Below are positions 35,798-44,776 of a stretch of 64,000 bases of DNA, piece by piece. The notes under the pieces were generated by a model. It was not told the origin of the DNA, ran no database searches, and worked only from the letters and a program-made list of their open reading frames with translations. Source of the DNA: JANQNX01 sp040217095 (GTDB taxonomy: Bacteria; Pseudomonadota; Gammaproteobacteria; Eutrophobiales; Eutrophobiaceae); NCBI GenBank assembly GCA_965229565.1, contig OZ245888.1, forward strand, positions 186,001-250,000, read 5' to 3'. The translations under genes and the position numbers were made by a program. Positions within the stretch are counted from its first letter, which is position 1; each line of letters starts with the position of its first letter.

Positions 35798-36621
35798 ATA
35801 TCTATAGTCCCCTCAAATACGATGTCTGCCGGTCCACTCATATAAACGGGTTCGCCCTCTCCCGCCCATGTTAATGTCAGGTGGCCACCTTGCAATTCTG
35901 CATCTATTGTCCCTTCCAAGTACCCCTGCTGGCAAGCTATTACCATGGCAGCACAGGCACCACTGCCACAGGCAAGTGTCTCGCCGGCACCGCGCTCATA
36001 CACGCGTAATTTAAATGCCTGTCGGTTGATTATCTCGATAAACCCGACATTCACGCCCTCCGGGAAAAGCCCGCTGGCCTGAACTTGCAGTCCCAGCGTC
36101 TGCACGGGTGCCTCATCGACATCTTCAATCTGGATAACGGCATGCGGATTACCCATGGACACAGCGCCAAACTCGATACGCTGATCGTCCAGCTTCAAGA
36201 AATAGCTATCCTCACGCTCGAGGGCCTGCAAGGGTATTTTTGCGGGTTCAAACTCCGGGATACCCATGTTCACCGTGACGCTGTCATCATCCTCAACCTG
36301 AAGGATAAGCTGTCCTGCCCCGGTCTGGGCGGTAATAGTGCGCTTGTTAACCAGTCCTTTGGCACGTAAATAAATCGCTGCGCAGCGTGCACCGTTACCA
36401 CACTGCATCACTTCACCACCATCGGCATTGAAAATACGATAGCGCACATCGGCCCTGTCCTGTGCCGGTTCAAGCAATAACACCTGGTCGCAACCAATCC
36501 CGTACTGGCGGTTGGCGATGCGGCGTACCAGTTCCCGGCTCAGGGTCAACGGCTGGCTGAAGGTATCGAAAACAACAAAATCGTTGCCGATACCCTGCAT
36601 TTTTGTGAAGTGATATTCCAT
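35794..36621 (-). CDS. dapF: Diaminopimelate epimerase
   Basis: This 275-residue PLP-independent epimerase converts LL- to meso-diaminopimelate for peptidoglycan and lysine. The two catalytic cysteines are Cys74 (QCGNGARC) and Cys218 (ACGSGACA). The substrate-binding segments FTKMQGIGNDFVVFD and VSMGNPHAVI are present. It heads the dapF-DUF484-xerC operon. The lptM-lysA genes that often precede it lie 12 kb away in this window. Confidence 0.95.
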   Translation of the reverse strand: MEYHFTKMQGIGNDFVVFDTFSQPLTLSRELVRRIANRQYGIGCDQVLLLEPAQDRADVRYRIFNADGGEVMQCGNGARCAAIYLRAKGLVNKRTITAQTGAGQLILQVEDDDSVTVNMGIPEFEPAKIPLQALEREDSYFLKLDDQRIEFGAVSMGNPHAVIQIEDVDEAPVQTLGLQVQASGLFPEGVNVGFIEIINRQAFKLRVYERGAGETLACGSGACAAMVIACQQGYLEGTIDAELQGGHLTLTWAGEGEPVYMSGPADIVFEGTIDI

Positions 36622-36686
36622 GGCGCTAGGTTACAAGCAATCAGGAACGACGCAAGTAGAATGCAGCAGGTGCCGGGAAATGTATG

Positions 36687-37790
36687 CTACCGGGGCTGGT
36701 CGTTTATAGTCACGTTTTCCGGGATATGCAATGTACGAGTGGGAAAGGCACACTCGGCACCGTGCGCGTCGATGATGTCGATGATCTTCAACATGACATC
36801 CTGTTTCACCGCGTGATATTCCGCCCAGACCGTGGTCTTGGTCAGGCAATAGATGAAGAAGTTAAGTGACGAGGCAGCAAACTCATCGAAGTTCACCATT
36901 ACGATCAGGTCATGGTCGATATCCTCGTGCTCATCCAGCATCTTCTTCACATCTTCGACTATGACGCGCATCTTGGCTGCGTCATCATAGCGAATACCAA
37001 TGACCTCGTTGATTCGGCGATTGGTCATGCGCGAGGGGTTTTGTACCGAGATGCTGGTAAACGTCGCGTTGGGTACATACAAGGGACGTTTATCGAAAGT
37101 GCGAATCGTGGTTACGCGCCAGCCGATGTTTTCGACGACACCCTCGATGTCTTTATCCGGTGAACGAACCCAGTCACCGACAGAAAAAGGTCGGTCCAGG
37201 TAAACAGTAAGCCCGCCAAAAAAATTGGCCAGCATATCGCGCGCCGCAAAACCAACGGCAATACCACCTATGCCGCCGAATGCAAGTACGCCGGAAATGC
37301 TGTACCCCAGTGTCTGCAGGATAACGAGACCACTGGTAATAATCACTGATACACGTAACAGCTTGGCGATGGCGTCAGCTGTCGTGCGGTCAAAATTCGG
37401 ATCCGAATCTATCTTGCGTTCATAAATAATGCTTTCAGCATTCGAGATAAATCGTACCAGGAACCAGGCAATGATCACGATCACACCAACAGAACGAACC
37501 GGGTCCACGGCCTCGAAGATGGCGGCATCGGTCTTTTTCTGCATGATATCCATGGCAAAACACAAACCAATCAACCAGATCAGGATACTGATTGGTTTTT
37601 GTGCAGAACCAACAAGTGCATAATCCCAGGCTGTACGCGTGTTACTGAAAGTCTTCAGCAACTTGCCCATAAACTTTTTCGCAATCCAGTTAAACAGCGC
37701 GGTAATAAAAACAATGATAAAAACCTGCACGATCCAGGTTTCCTTTTTAAAATAAGCGTTGAGCGTATTTAGAATGTCATCAAAATTCAT
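36687..37790 (-). CDS. MscS-family mechanosensitive channel
   Basis: The 367-residue product has four or five membrane helices: about 18-38, 66-86, 101-121 and 146-166, then the pore helix 168-200 with SGVLAFGGIGGIAVGFAARDMLANFFGG, the Gly/Ala-rich MscS TM3. The beta domain follows with the conserved FSVGDWV and VENIGWRVTTIRTFDKRPLYVPN. The C-terminal alpha-beta domain is standard, and the protein is nearer YnaI than MscS in size. It should release solutes on hypo-osmotic shock. It follows the TraB-like gene by 12 bases. Confidence 0.92.
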   Translation of the reverse strand: MNFDDILNTLNAYFKKETWIVQVFIIVFITALFNWIAKKFMGKLLKTFSNTRTAWDYALVGSAQKPISILIWLIGLCFAMDIMQKKTDAAIFEAVDPVRSVGVIVIIAWFLVRFISNAESIIYERKIDSDPNFDRTTADAIAKLLRVSVIITSGLVILQTLGYSISGVLAFGGIGGIAVGFAARDMLANFFGGLTVYLDRPFSVGDWVRSPDKDIEGVVENIGWRVTTIRTFDKRPLYVPNATFTSISVQNPSRMTNRRINEVIGIRYDDAAKMRVIVEDVKKMLDEHEDIDHDLIVMVNFDEFAASSLNFFIYCLTKTTVWAEYHAVKQDVMLKIIDIIDAHGAECAFPTRTLHIPENVTINDQPR

Positions 37791-37802
37791 AACGAAGCCA
37801 AT

Positions 37803-38726
37803 TTAAAATACAGAAGATATTTCGAAGCCTTGTGCTTCCAGCAAGGACAACACCCCGTCCTTGCCACCAAGGTGCAAGGCACCTATGGCAATAAATGATT
37901 TGCCCTTGTCAAAAATACCCTGCATGCGTTCAACCATCGCATGATTGCGATCGACAATCAAACGCTGCATCAAATCCTGGTAGACCTTTTCACCCATACT
38001 TTCATAACGATTAACGTGATGATGCAGTCCACCCAGGTCACGCTGCAGGTATAGTTCTTTCATAGTGATAAAGTCGGCTTTCACCACGTCATAATGACAA
38101 ACGCTATCAACCAGTAACTGTACCTGTTGCGGCAGTGCCATCTGGTTGAATATTTCCCCCTGTTGCGCCAGCGATTCCAGTCCGTTCAATTCTGCGTTGT
38201 TATCCCGGGCAATCGACAATAACACAAGGTCCAGTGCTTCACCGGTATCCGGCGGGTAATTCATCATGAGAAAGGCAGCCCAGGGCTTCATCACCGATAC
38301 CGCGTCGGGCCCCATCTTGTAATCTGCGAGTATCTCGACGGTCCTGGTATAGATACCCGGATCAACGAAGTCGTTCAATCGCCGCCCGTCCATGAAAAAC
38401 ATCATCTGTGATAGCAACAGCATCTGGTCTGCCTCAGGCAAGGCCTCCATCGCGAATTGTTCTGCCGAGTGAAGTGCCTGTTCCACAGGAGTGGGCAATG
38501 TCGTAACTTCTGTATCCGAGATATGAATAGTACCGAAGATGTGTCCCAGTTCGGCACCGTTCCTGCTGACACGCCATAACAGTCCCTGGTCAAATGGAAT
38601 GTCCTGTCGCTGTGCGCCGGTTTCTACCAGCGGTTCACACTGGTTGGATATAAAGTCTTCTGCCAGCGCGAGATTAACAACGCCAAGTAACAGCGCCAGG
38701 CATAACAGTCTAGATCGTTTCATCAT
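37803..38726 (-). CDS. TraB/GumN family protein (exported)
   Basis: The start at 38726 (or the next codon, 38723) gives 307 residues with a signal peptide MMKRSRLLCLALLLGVVNLALA. A longer frame from 38813 would overlap nagZ by 104 bases and bury the signal peptide. The domain has GLLWRVSRNGAELGHIFGTIHISD near the N terminus and KSFIAIGALHLGGKDGVLSLLEAQGFEI at the end, each with the His/Glu residues typical of the TIKI/TraB metalloprotease-like fold. Activity in bacteria is not established. It overlaps the nagZ stop by 17 bases. Confidence 0.85.
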   Translation of the reverse strand: MMKRSRLLCLALLLGVVNLALAEDFISNQCEPLVETGAQRQDIPFDQGLLWRVSRNGAELGHIFGTIHISDTEVTTLPTPVEQALHSAEQFAMEALPEADQMLLLSQMMFFMDGRRLNDFVDPGIYTRTVEILADYKMGPDAVSVMKPWAAFLMMNYPPDTGEALDLVLLSIARDNNAELNGLESLAQQGEIFNQMALPQQVQLLVDSVCHYDVVKADFITMKELYLQRDLGGLHHHVNRYESMGEKVYQDLMQRLIVDRNHAMVERMQGIFDKGKSFIAIGALHLGGKDGVLSLLEAQGFEISSVF

Positions 38727-39774
38727 CACCAAGGTGTAGCTCCGGTTCTTTTTCCAGGCTACATATTCGTTGCGTTCTTTGTTGCCACAGTTCAGTTTGC
38801 TGTAATTGTGCAAGGTTTTGCCTGAAATGTCCGTGCATGCGTATCAAGCGTGAACGGGATTCAGCCGAACTTTCGATTGCCGCATTATCCAGTATTTCAA
38901 CAGCCCCTGCCCGATTATTACAGGCAAGCACCATGTCGCAACCGGCCTGCATGGCGGCCTCGGCCCGTTCCGGGTAGCCACCGATAACCTCGGCACCGGC
39001 CATACTCAAATCGTCGCTGAAGATCGTGCCTTGAAACTTGAGCTGCTTGCGCAAGATTTGTTTTAACCATATGGGTGAAAAGCCGGCAGGCAATTTGTCC
39101 ACCTTTGAATAGATGACATGGGCCGGCATCAATGCAGGTAACCCGGCCTCGATCATTCGTTCAAACGGGACCAGGTCTTTCATATTGATATCCTGGAAAT
39201 CGCGATCGTCCCTGGGCACAGCTATATGCGAATCTTCCGCAACGGAACCGTGTCCGGGAAAATGCTTGCCTACCGCGGCCATGCCGGCCTGTTTCATACC
39301 TTTCATGTAGGCGTGTGCGAGCTGGAAGATACGTTCGGGATCGGTATGGAAGGCACGATCGCCAATGACCTCGCTGATATTGCCACCAATATCCAGTACC
39401 GGCGCAAAACTTAGATCGACACCAACGGCAAGCAGCTCGGCCGCCATCAGCCAGCCGGCCTCTTCGGCAAGCTGATTCGATTTTGCATTTGTACCCGCCT
39501 GACCAATGGCCGCACAGGCAGGCAGGTTACTGAAACCATCACGAAAACGTTGCACGCGTCCACCTTCATGGTCGACCGCGATTAACAGGTGGGGCTGGCG
39601 TAATTCATGAATCATCCGGGTCAGTGCCGCGACCTGCCCCGCGGACGCGTAGTTTCTTGAAAAGAGAATGACGCCACCTACCAGCGGATGCAGCAGCATA
39701 TCACGCTCTTCTGCCTCCATTTCGTGGCCATGCAGGTCTACCATGACCGGGCCCAGTGCCAGTTTCTTGGTCAT
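38710..39774 (-). CDS. nagZ: Beta-N-acetylhexosaminidase NagZ
   Basis: This 354-residue GH3 cytoplasmic enzyme removes N-acetylglucosamine from anhydromuropeptides during wall recycling. Motifs are LIAVDHEGGRVQRFRDGF, AVGKHFPGHG (the loop with the catalytic His) and GTIFSDDLSMAGA with the nucleophile Asp. The length is slightly above 340. It starts six bases after the orphan dppC-like permease gene, which suggests a shared message for import and processing of wall peptides. Confidence 0.94.
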   Translation of the reverse strand: MTKKLALGPVMVDLHGHEMEAEERDMLLHPLVGGVILFSRNYASAGQVAALTRMIHELRQPHLLIAVDHEGGRVQRFRDGFSNLPACAAIGQAGTNAKSNQLAEEAGWLMAAELLAVGVDLSFAPVLDIGGNISEVIGDRAFHTDPERIFQLAHAYMKGMKQAGMAAVGKHFPGHGSVAEDSHIAVPRDDRDFQDINMKDLVPFERMIEAGLPALMPAHVIYSKVDKLPAGFSPIWLKQILRKQLKFQGTIFSDDLSMAGAEVIGGYPERAEAAMQAGCDMVLACNNRAGAVEILDNAAIESSAESRSRLIRMHGHFRQNLAQLQQTELWQQRTQRICSLEKEPELHLGDDETI

Positions 39775-39780
39775 AAAACT

Positions 39781-40590
39781 TTACGTCTCTTTTATATCCC
39801 GGATATCCATGTAATCACGCAGGCGGTCACCAATCATGTTGATGCACACCACCAGCGACAGAATAGCAAAACCGGGCGCCAACACCATATGTGGCGCTAC
39901 CAGCATATAGGTAGTGCCATCACGAATCATACTTCCCCACGACGCCGACGGTGGCTGCACGCCAAGACCAAGAAATGAAAGCCCCGCCTCGGCAATAACT
40001 ACGCCCGCCAGGGCAAATGTCGCCTCTATGATAAGTGGCGCCATGATCAGCGGTAATACATGTCTTAGCACGATCCATATCACGGGTGTGCCAAGTGCCC
40101 TTGCTGCAAGCACATGATCGCGCTGTTTGACCGTGAGGGTTTGCACACGGGCCAGGCGCGCAAAGCCAACCCAGCTGACGATGGACAAGGCGATGACCGC
40201 GTTCATCAGACCCGGCCCGAGCAACCCGGCCAGTGCAATGGCAAGCAATATGCCGGGGAATGCAATGAACAAATCAATAATCATCACCAGGCATTTGTCC
40301 CATATGCCGCCGCACCAGGCACCGAGCATACCCAGTGCCGTACCAATAACAAAAGACAGGATGACTACCGTGAATGCGACCGTTATCGAAGTTCGTGCCC
40401 CCATGATCAAACGATCGCCAATATTGCGGCCAAGGTCATCGTAACCAAGCCAGTGCGATACGCCCGGCGGCTGTAATATTTTTTCCAGTGCAATCTGGTC
40501 CGGGTGCAGTGGCAACAGGCCAGCAGATAATGCCAGCACAAGCCAGACCAGCAGGATCAGGAATGGTATTGACAATAACGTGCGCATCAT
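39781..40590 (-). CDS. Peptide/nickel-type ABC transporter permease (DppC-like)
   Basis: The 269-residue inner-membrane permease has five to six helices and the DppC-type N-terminal segment PGVSHWLGYDDLGRNIGDRLIMGARTS. The EAA loop is VLAARALGTPVIWIVLRHVLP, followed by IIEATFALAGVVIAEAGLSFLGLGVQPPSASWG. It overlaps the dppB-like gene by four bases. No substrate-binding protein or ATPase gene is nearby, so the pair must use partners encoded elsewhere. Association with nagZ suggests murein peptides as cargo, but this is inference. Confidence 0.9.
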   Translation of the reverse strand: MMRTLLSIPFLILLVWLVLALSAGLLPLHPDQIALEKILQPPGVSHWLGYDDLGRNIGDRLIMGARTSITVAFTVVILSFVIGTALGMLGAWCGGIWDKCLVMIIDLFIAFPGILLAIALAGLLGPGLMNAVIALSIVSWVGFARLARVQTLTVKQRDHVLAARALGTPVIWIVLRHVLPLIMAPLIIEATFALAGVVIAEAGLSFLGLGVQPPSASWGSMIRDGTTYMLVAPHMVLAPGFAILSLVVCINMIGDRLRDYMDIRDIKET

Positions 40591-41510
40591 TCGAGCCTGA
40601 TCCGGGGATCGATAACAACGTACAGGAGGTCGGTTACCAGGTTAACGATGACATAGGTGGCACTGATCAACAGGACACAAGCCTGCACCACCGGGTAATC
40701 GCGCTTCTGGATAGATTCAATCAGTAACTGCCCTATGCCCGGCCATGAAAAGATGGTTTCCGTGATGACTGCTCCAGCCAGTAACGCGCCGAATTGCATA
40801 CCCAGTACCGTAATGACCGGCAGGGCCGCGTTACGCAAGGCGTGCCGAACGAGTACCTGGCCTTCGGTCAGTCCCCTCGCCCGCGCAGCGCGGATATATT
40901 CCTCCTGCAGGACTTCAAGCATCGAGGCCCTGACCATGCGCGACAGTATTGCCGCCAGTGCGGAACCAAGCGTTAATGCCGGCAGCACCAGCGATAACCA
41001 GTTTTCTTTACCACTAACCGGGAACCAGCCAAGGCCCAGCGCGAAGATCAGTATCAATACCGGCCCCATGACGAAATTGGGAACCGATACACCCAGCATG
41101 GCGGAAGCCATGGCAAAGCGATCCCATATCGAGTCCTTGTAGACCGCGGCCATGATACCCAACGGTAAGGCAATCATGATTGCAATTAACAGGCTGGCTA
41201 TGCTGAGCTGTAACGTTGCAGGTACACGCTCGCCAAGTAGCTCGCTGACCGACTGTCTTGAGTGTAGTGATTCACCAAGATCAAGTTGAATAACACCGTG
41301 CAAATACTGCCACCACTGCTGGTAAAGGGGCAGGTCCAGTCCCAGCGCTTGTCTCAAGGCCTGTCGGTCGGCGGGTTGAGCTGATTCGCCCAGCATGACC
41401 TCGATCGGGTCACCCGGCACAATATGTATAAGAAGAAAAACCAGCGTCACGACCCCGAACAAGACCAGGAGCGCACTTAACAATCGCTTTAACAGGTAAT
41501 TAACGAACAC
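40587..41510 (-). CDS. Peptide/nickel-type ABC transporter permease (DppB-like)
   Basis: The 307-residue product has six helices. It shows the DppB family opening LLKRLLSALLVLFGVVTLVFLLIHIVPGDP, the segment VMLGESAQPADRQALRQALGLD, the EAA loop YIRAARARGLTEGQVLVRHALRNAALPVIT and the end ATYVIVNLVTDLLYVVIDPRIR. It partners with the DppC-like protein. It is divergent from a small membrane-protein gene across 106 bp in which a TATAAT (41547-41552, plus strand) is visible but without a clear -35. Confidence 0.9.
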   Translation of the reverse strand: MFVNYLLKRLLSALLVLFGVVTLVFLLIHIVPGDPIEVMLGESAQPADRQALRQALGLDLPLYQQWWQYLHGVIQLDLGESLHSRQSVSELLGERVPATLQLSIASLLIAIMIALPLGIMAAVYKDSIWDRFAMASAMLGVSVPNFVMGPVLILIFALGLGWFPVSGKENWLSLVLPALTLGSALAAILSRMVRASMLEVLQEEYIRAARARGLTEGQVLVRHALRNAALPVITVLGMQFGALLAGAVITETIFSWPGIGQLLIESIQKRDYPVVQACVLLISATYVIVNLVTDLLYVVIDPRIRLE

Positions 41511-41616
41511 GGTCTGCCTGTCGTCATAAAGTTGAGAGCTGGTTCATATAATGCCCGATTACAGGCTACAATGTTGATGTCCGTCAAGGATAAACTGGAC
41601 AAGAAAATTACTGAAC

Positions 41617-42141
41617 ATGAGTCAATACAAATTCGCTAATCAAAACGGAGACAAATCGGACACGACCGATGACACGCATATGCAATCATTCAGCGAAGCA
41701 ACAGACACTATCCTGAGTATCATTGTCCGCCTGTGTGGACTGATCCTGCTGTTCATCGGACTCTGGATCGCAATCCAGGTATTTAATGAAGCACTGGCAC
41801 TGTACAAGGATCCGGGCAATATCGAACGTGTTGCTGTTGCCATAGAGAATGGATCCAACATTGATAAAAGCCTGGCACCATTAAAGCAGACATTAATGGG
41901 AGACGAACTGGAACCGAATTCAAGTATTGCTCAAGCCAAGACCTCTGCCATGACTGATGGCAAGAACAATATTCGAGTTTCCTATTTTATTGCCTGGGTC
42001 GTGCAGTTGCTGCTACTGATACTGCTGGCACGAATTTCCCTGATGGCAGTCAAGACCGGGGGCGAGCTGGCGCTCTACGATTCGCAGGTAAAAAAACTGG
42101 CCCGGCAGCTTGTACAAAACAACAGGAAGCCTCGTGATTAG
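41617..42141 (+). CDS. Unrecognised two-helix membrane protein
   Basis: The 174-residue product has a polar N terminus rich in Asp/Thr, a helix at about 33-54 (IIVRLCGLILLFIGLWIAIQV), a periplasmic or cytoplasmic loop of about 70 residues and a second helix at about 130-150 (FIAWVVQLLLLILLARISLMAV). It ends in a charged helix (YDSQVKKLARQLVQNNRKPRD). I do not recognise a family. A second small membrane-protein gene follows 35 bases later on the same strand, so the two may be cotranscribed. Confidence 0.65.
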   Translation: MSQYKFANQNGDKSDTTDDTHMQSFSEATDTILSIIVRLCGLILLFIGLWIAIQVFNEALALYKDPGNIERVAVAIENGSNIDKSLAPLKQTLMGDELEPNSSIAQAKTSAMTDGKNNIRVSYFIAWVVQLLLLILLARISLMAVKTGGELALYDSQVKKLARQLVQNNRKPRD

Positions 42142-42176
42142 CCCGGTTACTATCACAACTGGTAACCCTTAAGAAT

Positions 42177-42494
42177 ATGCAACAAACGCCACTGCTTAAA
42201 GTCGGCTTCATCGACCTGTTTCTGTTATTGGGCTGCCTGGGTATTATTGAAATGGTCATCGTGATCGTGTTCTGGGACGAGATTGCCCATAACAATTCGC
42301 TGAAATTCCTGCGCTCTGATCAGCCGCTTGAAACGCTTTCCATCCTTGCCTTAATCGCCGGCCTGCTTGCATTATTTAACTACGGTTTTGATCTGTTTAC
42401 TGAATCTGGACGACAATTCATTTTAAGAAGGTATCTCGCCATCGCATTTCTGTTCGAACTGCTGTTGCTTGGCTGCCTGTATCTAATATATTGA
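42177..42494 (+). CDS. Unrecognised small three-helix membrane protein
   Basis: The 105-residue product has hydrophobic segments at about 8-30, 53-72 and 84-104, joined by short charged loops (WDEIAHNNSLKFLRSDQPLE; TESGRQFILRRYL). No family was recognised. It lies between another small membrane-protein gene and the split YeeE pair, all on the plus strand. The start lacks a strong ribosome binding site. Confidence 0.55.
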   Translation: MQQTPLLKVGFIDLFLLLGCLGIIEMVIVIVFWDEIAHNNSLKFLRSDQPLETLSILALIAGLLALFNYGFDLFTESGRQFILRRYLAIAFLFELLLLGCLYLIY

Positions 42495-42556
42495 TGTAGA
42501 TATAAAACACGACATCCGGCGCCGGCTACAGGCGTTCGAATACTGGAAAAACTCGC

Positions 42557-42982
42557 ATGGTAACGACATTTACGCCGGTTAGTGCACTTATTGGCGGCAT
42601 GCTGATAGGACTTGCTGCCAGCCTCTTACTGTTACTCAACGGCCGCATCGCCGGAATCAGCGGCATATTCCATGGCGGCCTGCGTAGCCAGGCCCAGCCC
42701 TGGCAATGGTTGTTCCTGCTTGGCCTGGTGCTGGGCAGCTTGCTATACAACGCGCTACCTGACACCGCAGTCAGCGCCAGGCAGGGGTTTCCCATGCCAA
42801 TGTTGTTACTTGCCGGACTACTGGTCGGCTTTGGTACCCGGCTGGGTAGTGGCTGCACCAGTGGCCACGGGATCTGCGGTATCAGCCGGCGTTCATTGCG
42901 CTCGGTGCTGGCAACGCTGGTCTTCATGCTCACCGGTTTCCTGGCTACCTGGCTGGTTCGCCATTTCTTTAACCTGCTATGA
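42557..42982 (+). CDS. YeeE/YedE-family sulfur transport protein, first half
   Basis: The 141-residue product with about four helices is one half of the YeeE/YedE (DUF395) channel. It carries the signature GFGTRLGSGCTSGHGICGISRRSLRS, whose cysteine-containing CTSGHGICG loop relays thiosulfate or a related sulfur species in YeeE proteins. In single-chain homologs this half is followed by a second similar half; here the second is a separate gene overlapping by four bases (ATGA). Confidence 0.88.
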   Translation: MVTTFTPVSALIGGMLIGLAASLLLLLNGRIAGISGIFHGGLRSQAQPWQWLFLLGLVLGSLLYNALPDTAVSARQGFPMPMLLLAGLLVGFGTRLGSGCTSGHGICGISRRSLRSVLATLVFMLTGFLATWLVRHFFNLL

Positions 42983-43383
42983 AACAGCAAGTGACTGCAT
43001 TGGGCACAGGCATACTGTTCGGGGTTGGCCTCAACGTGTCGCAGATGGTTAACCCGGAGAAGGTCATCGCCTTTCTGGATATAGCCGGCAACTGGGACCC
43101 CAGCCTGGCCTTCGTCATGGCTGGCGCATTGCTGGTATCGTTTCCGGCCTATATGTTTATACTGAATAGAAAAAGGCCTGTTTGCGCAGAAGCGTTTGAT
43201 TTACCAACAAAGGCCCGGCCTGATCCACGCTTGCTTGGTGGCGCAGCACTATTCGGGATGGGCTGGGGATTGGCGGGATACTGCCCGGGACCGGCCGTTT
43301 CAGCATTGGCGATAAACTGGCACGAGGCCGTGCCTTTCATTATTGCGATGTGGGTCGGTGGTTTACTTGCGGAAAAGTTGTAA
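42979..43383 (+). CDS. YeeE/YedE-family sulfur transport protein, second half
   Basis: The 134-residue product has about four helices. It carries LFGVGLNVSQMVNPEKVIAFLDIAGNWDPSLAFVM and GGAALFGMGWGLAGYCPGPAVSAL, the C-terminal-half motif of the two-gene YeeE system (PmpA/PmpB type) with its single cysteine. It should pair with the preceding product to form one pore for sulfur compounds. Such pairs are often near rhodanese or persulfide genes; none is adjacent here. Confidence 0.88.
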   Translation: MKQQVTALGTGILFGVGLNVSQMVNPEKVIAFLDIAGNWDPSLAFVMAGALLVSFPAYMFILNRKRPVCAEAFDLPTKARPDPRLLGGAALFGMGWGLAGYCPGPAVSALAINWHEAVPFIIAMWVGGLLAEKL

Positions 43384-43484
43384 GGCTCTCAAGCTAGCCC
43401 GGAATCTATTAAGCCATTATCCGACCAGTTAAATGGGAAACAGGATCAAATATGAAGTTACAATGTTTTTTCTGAGTAGCGTTC

Positions 43485-44756
43485 ATGAATCAGCCATTAA
43501 ATAATCTTTTTCACCTGCTTTTTTATAAGGCTCGTGACTTCTGGGTCTTTATCTCCCATATAGGTGTTGACCTGAGCAGCCGCGACTACAGGAAATCGCG
43601 ACAAATCACCCTCGCAAACCAGGTGTCTTTCATGGGCACCATTATTCCGCAGTTGTATAACCTGTTTTATGTGGCCTACGATTATGAAAGGCTCAAACCC
43701 GTCATCCTGGTGAACATCATTGGGTCGTCTGTAAATTTTACTGTCATGTTGTTCAATCAGTATGGCAGGCCACACCTGGGCAAATTGATCATTGCCATCT
43801 CACCGAACATCCAGATCTTTTTTCTGACTTATTTCATGAGTACGGCCTCAGGAATGCATTTGCTGCACATAATGATGATAAGTTTCATTTTCTTTCTGTA
43901 TTCGAATGAGACGAAAACCCTGCTTATCGGCATGATAGTTTTCTCTCTTTCCCTGTATATTTTTGAATACGTGTACTTTACACCGGATTTCAGCCCGATC
44001 ATCCTCGATGCGATAACCCTGGTGGTGTTTTACATCATGATATCGCTGACGGTTTTCCTGCTGGTGATGTTGTTCTTTGCGCTTTTTTACAAGGAAATCC
44101 AGTATGCCGAACTGCAACTTGAGAACGAGCATCGGCGCTCGGAAAGCCTGCTACTGAATATCCTGCCCGAAGAGATAGCGGCAAAGCTTAAAGACAACCC
44201 AAGTTTTACTGCCGAGGAGTTTGACAGTGTCACGATCCTGTTCGCTGACATCGTTGGCTTTACCGAGATTGCAAACAAGGTTGATTCCACTACCCTGGTT
44301 GACCGCTTGAATGAAATCTTCACCATGTTTGATTCATTGGCTGATAAACATGGCCTGGAAAAAATCAAAACCATTGGTGATGCCTACATGGTTGCGGGAG
44401 GTGTGCCCAAGCCCATGAGCAACCACACCGAGGCCGTGGCCAGGATGGCACTGGACATGATCGAGTCGACCAGTCACCACTATATACTCGAACAGCAGCT
44501 GAACGTACGCATAGGCTTTCATACCGGGTCAGTCATTGCCGGGGTGATCGGAACGAAAAAATTCAGTTACGATATCTGGGGAGATGCGGTCAATACTGCC
44601 AGCCGCCTGGAGTCGCATGGTGAACCAGGTAGAATTCATGTATCTCATGCGGTCTATGAAATCCTGAAGGACGAATTCGAGTTCAAGTCGAGGGGCGAAA
44701 TGTCGATAAAAGGGCTTGGTATTATGAAAACCTATTATTTAACAGGAATAAAATAA
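43485..44756 (+). CDS. Membrane-bound class III adenylate cyclase
   Basis: The 423-residue product has six predicted helices in residues 40-205, then a linker helix (LENEHRRSESLLLNILPEEIAAKLKD, the usual dimerisation signal helix) and a class III cyclase domain from about 245. The metal aspartates are in ILFADIVGFTEI and TIGDAYMVAGG, the adenine-selecting Lys in EKIKTIGD and Asp in YDIWGDAVN, and the transition-state Asn/Arg in VNTASRLES. This set predicts cAMP rather than cGMP. The membrane part may act as a sensor. The start is 102 bases after the YeeE pair. Confidence 0.9.
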   Translation: MNQPLNNLFHLLFYKARDFWVFISHIGVDLSSRDYRKSRQITLANQVSFMGTIIPQLYNLFYVAYDYERLKPVILVNIIGSSVNFTVMLFNQYGRPHLGKLIIAISPNIQIFFLTYFMSTASGMHLLHIMMISFIFFLYSNETKTLLIGMIVFSLSLYIFEYVYFTPDFSPIILDAITLVVFYIMISLTVFLLVMLFFALFYKEIQYAELQLENEHRRSESLLLNILPEEIAAKLKDNPSFTAEEFDSVTILFADIVGFTEIANKVDSTTLVDRLNEIFTMFDSLADKHGLEKIKTIGDAYMVAGGVPKPMSNHTEAVARMALDMIESTSHHYILEQQLNVRIGFHTGSVIAGVIGTKKFSYDIWGDAVNTASRLESHGEPGRIHVSHAVYEILKDEFEFKSRGEMSIKGLGIMKTYYLTGIK

Positions 44757-44776
44757 CCACTACAGATAGTTGTTAG

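Noticed and set aside
38727..38813. Longer N terminus of the TraB/GumN protein
   Set aside because: It would overlap nagZ by 104 bases and bury an evident signal peptide.
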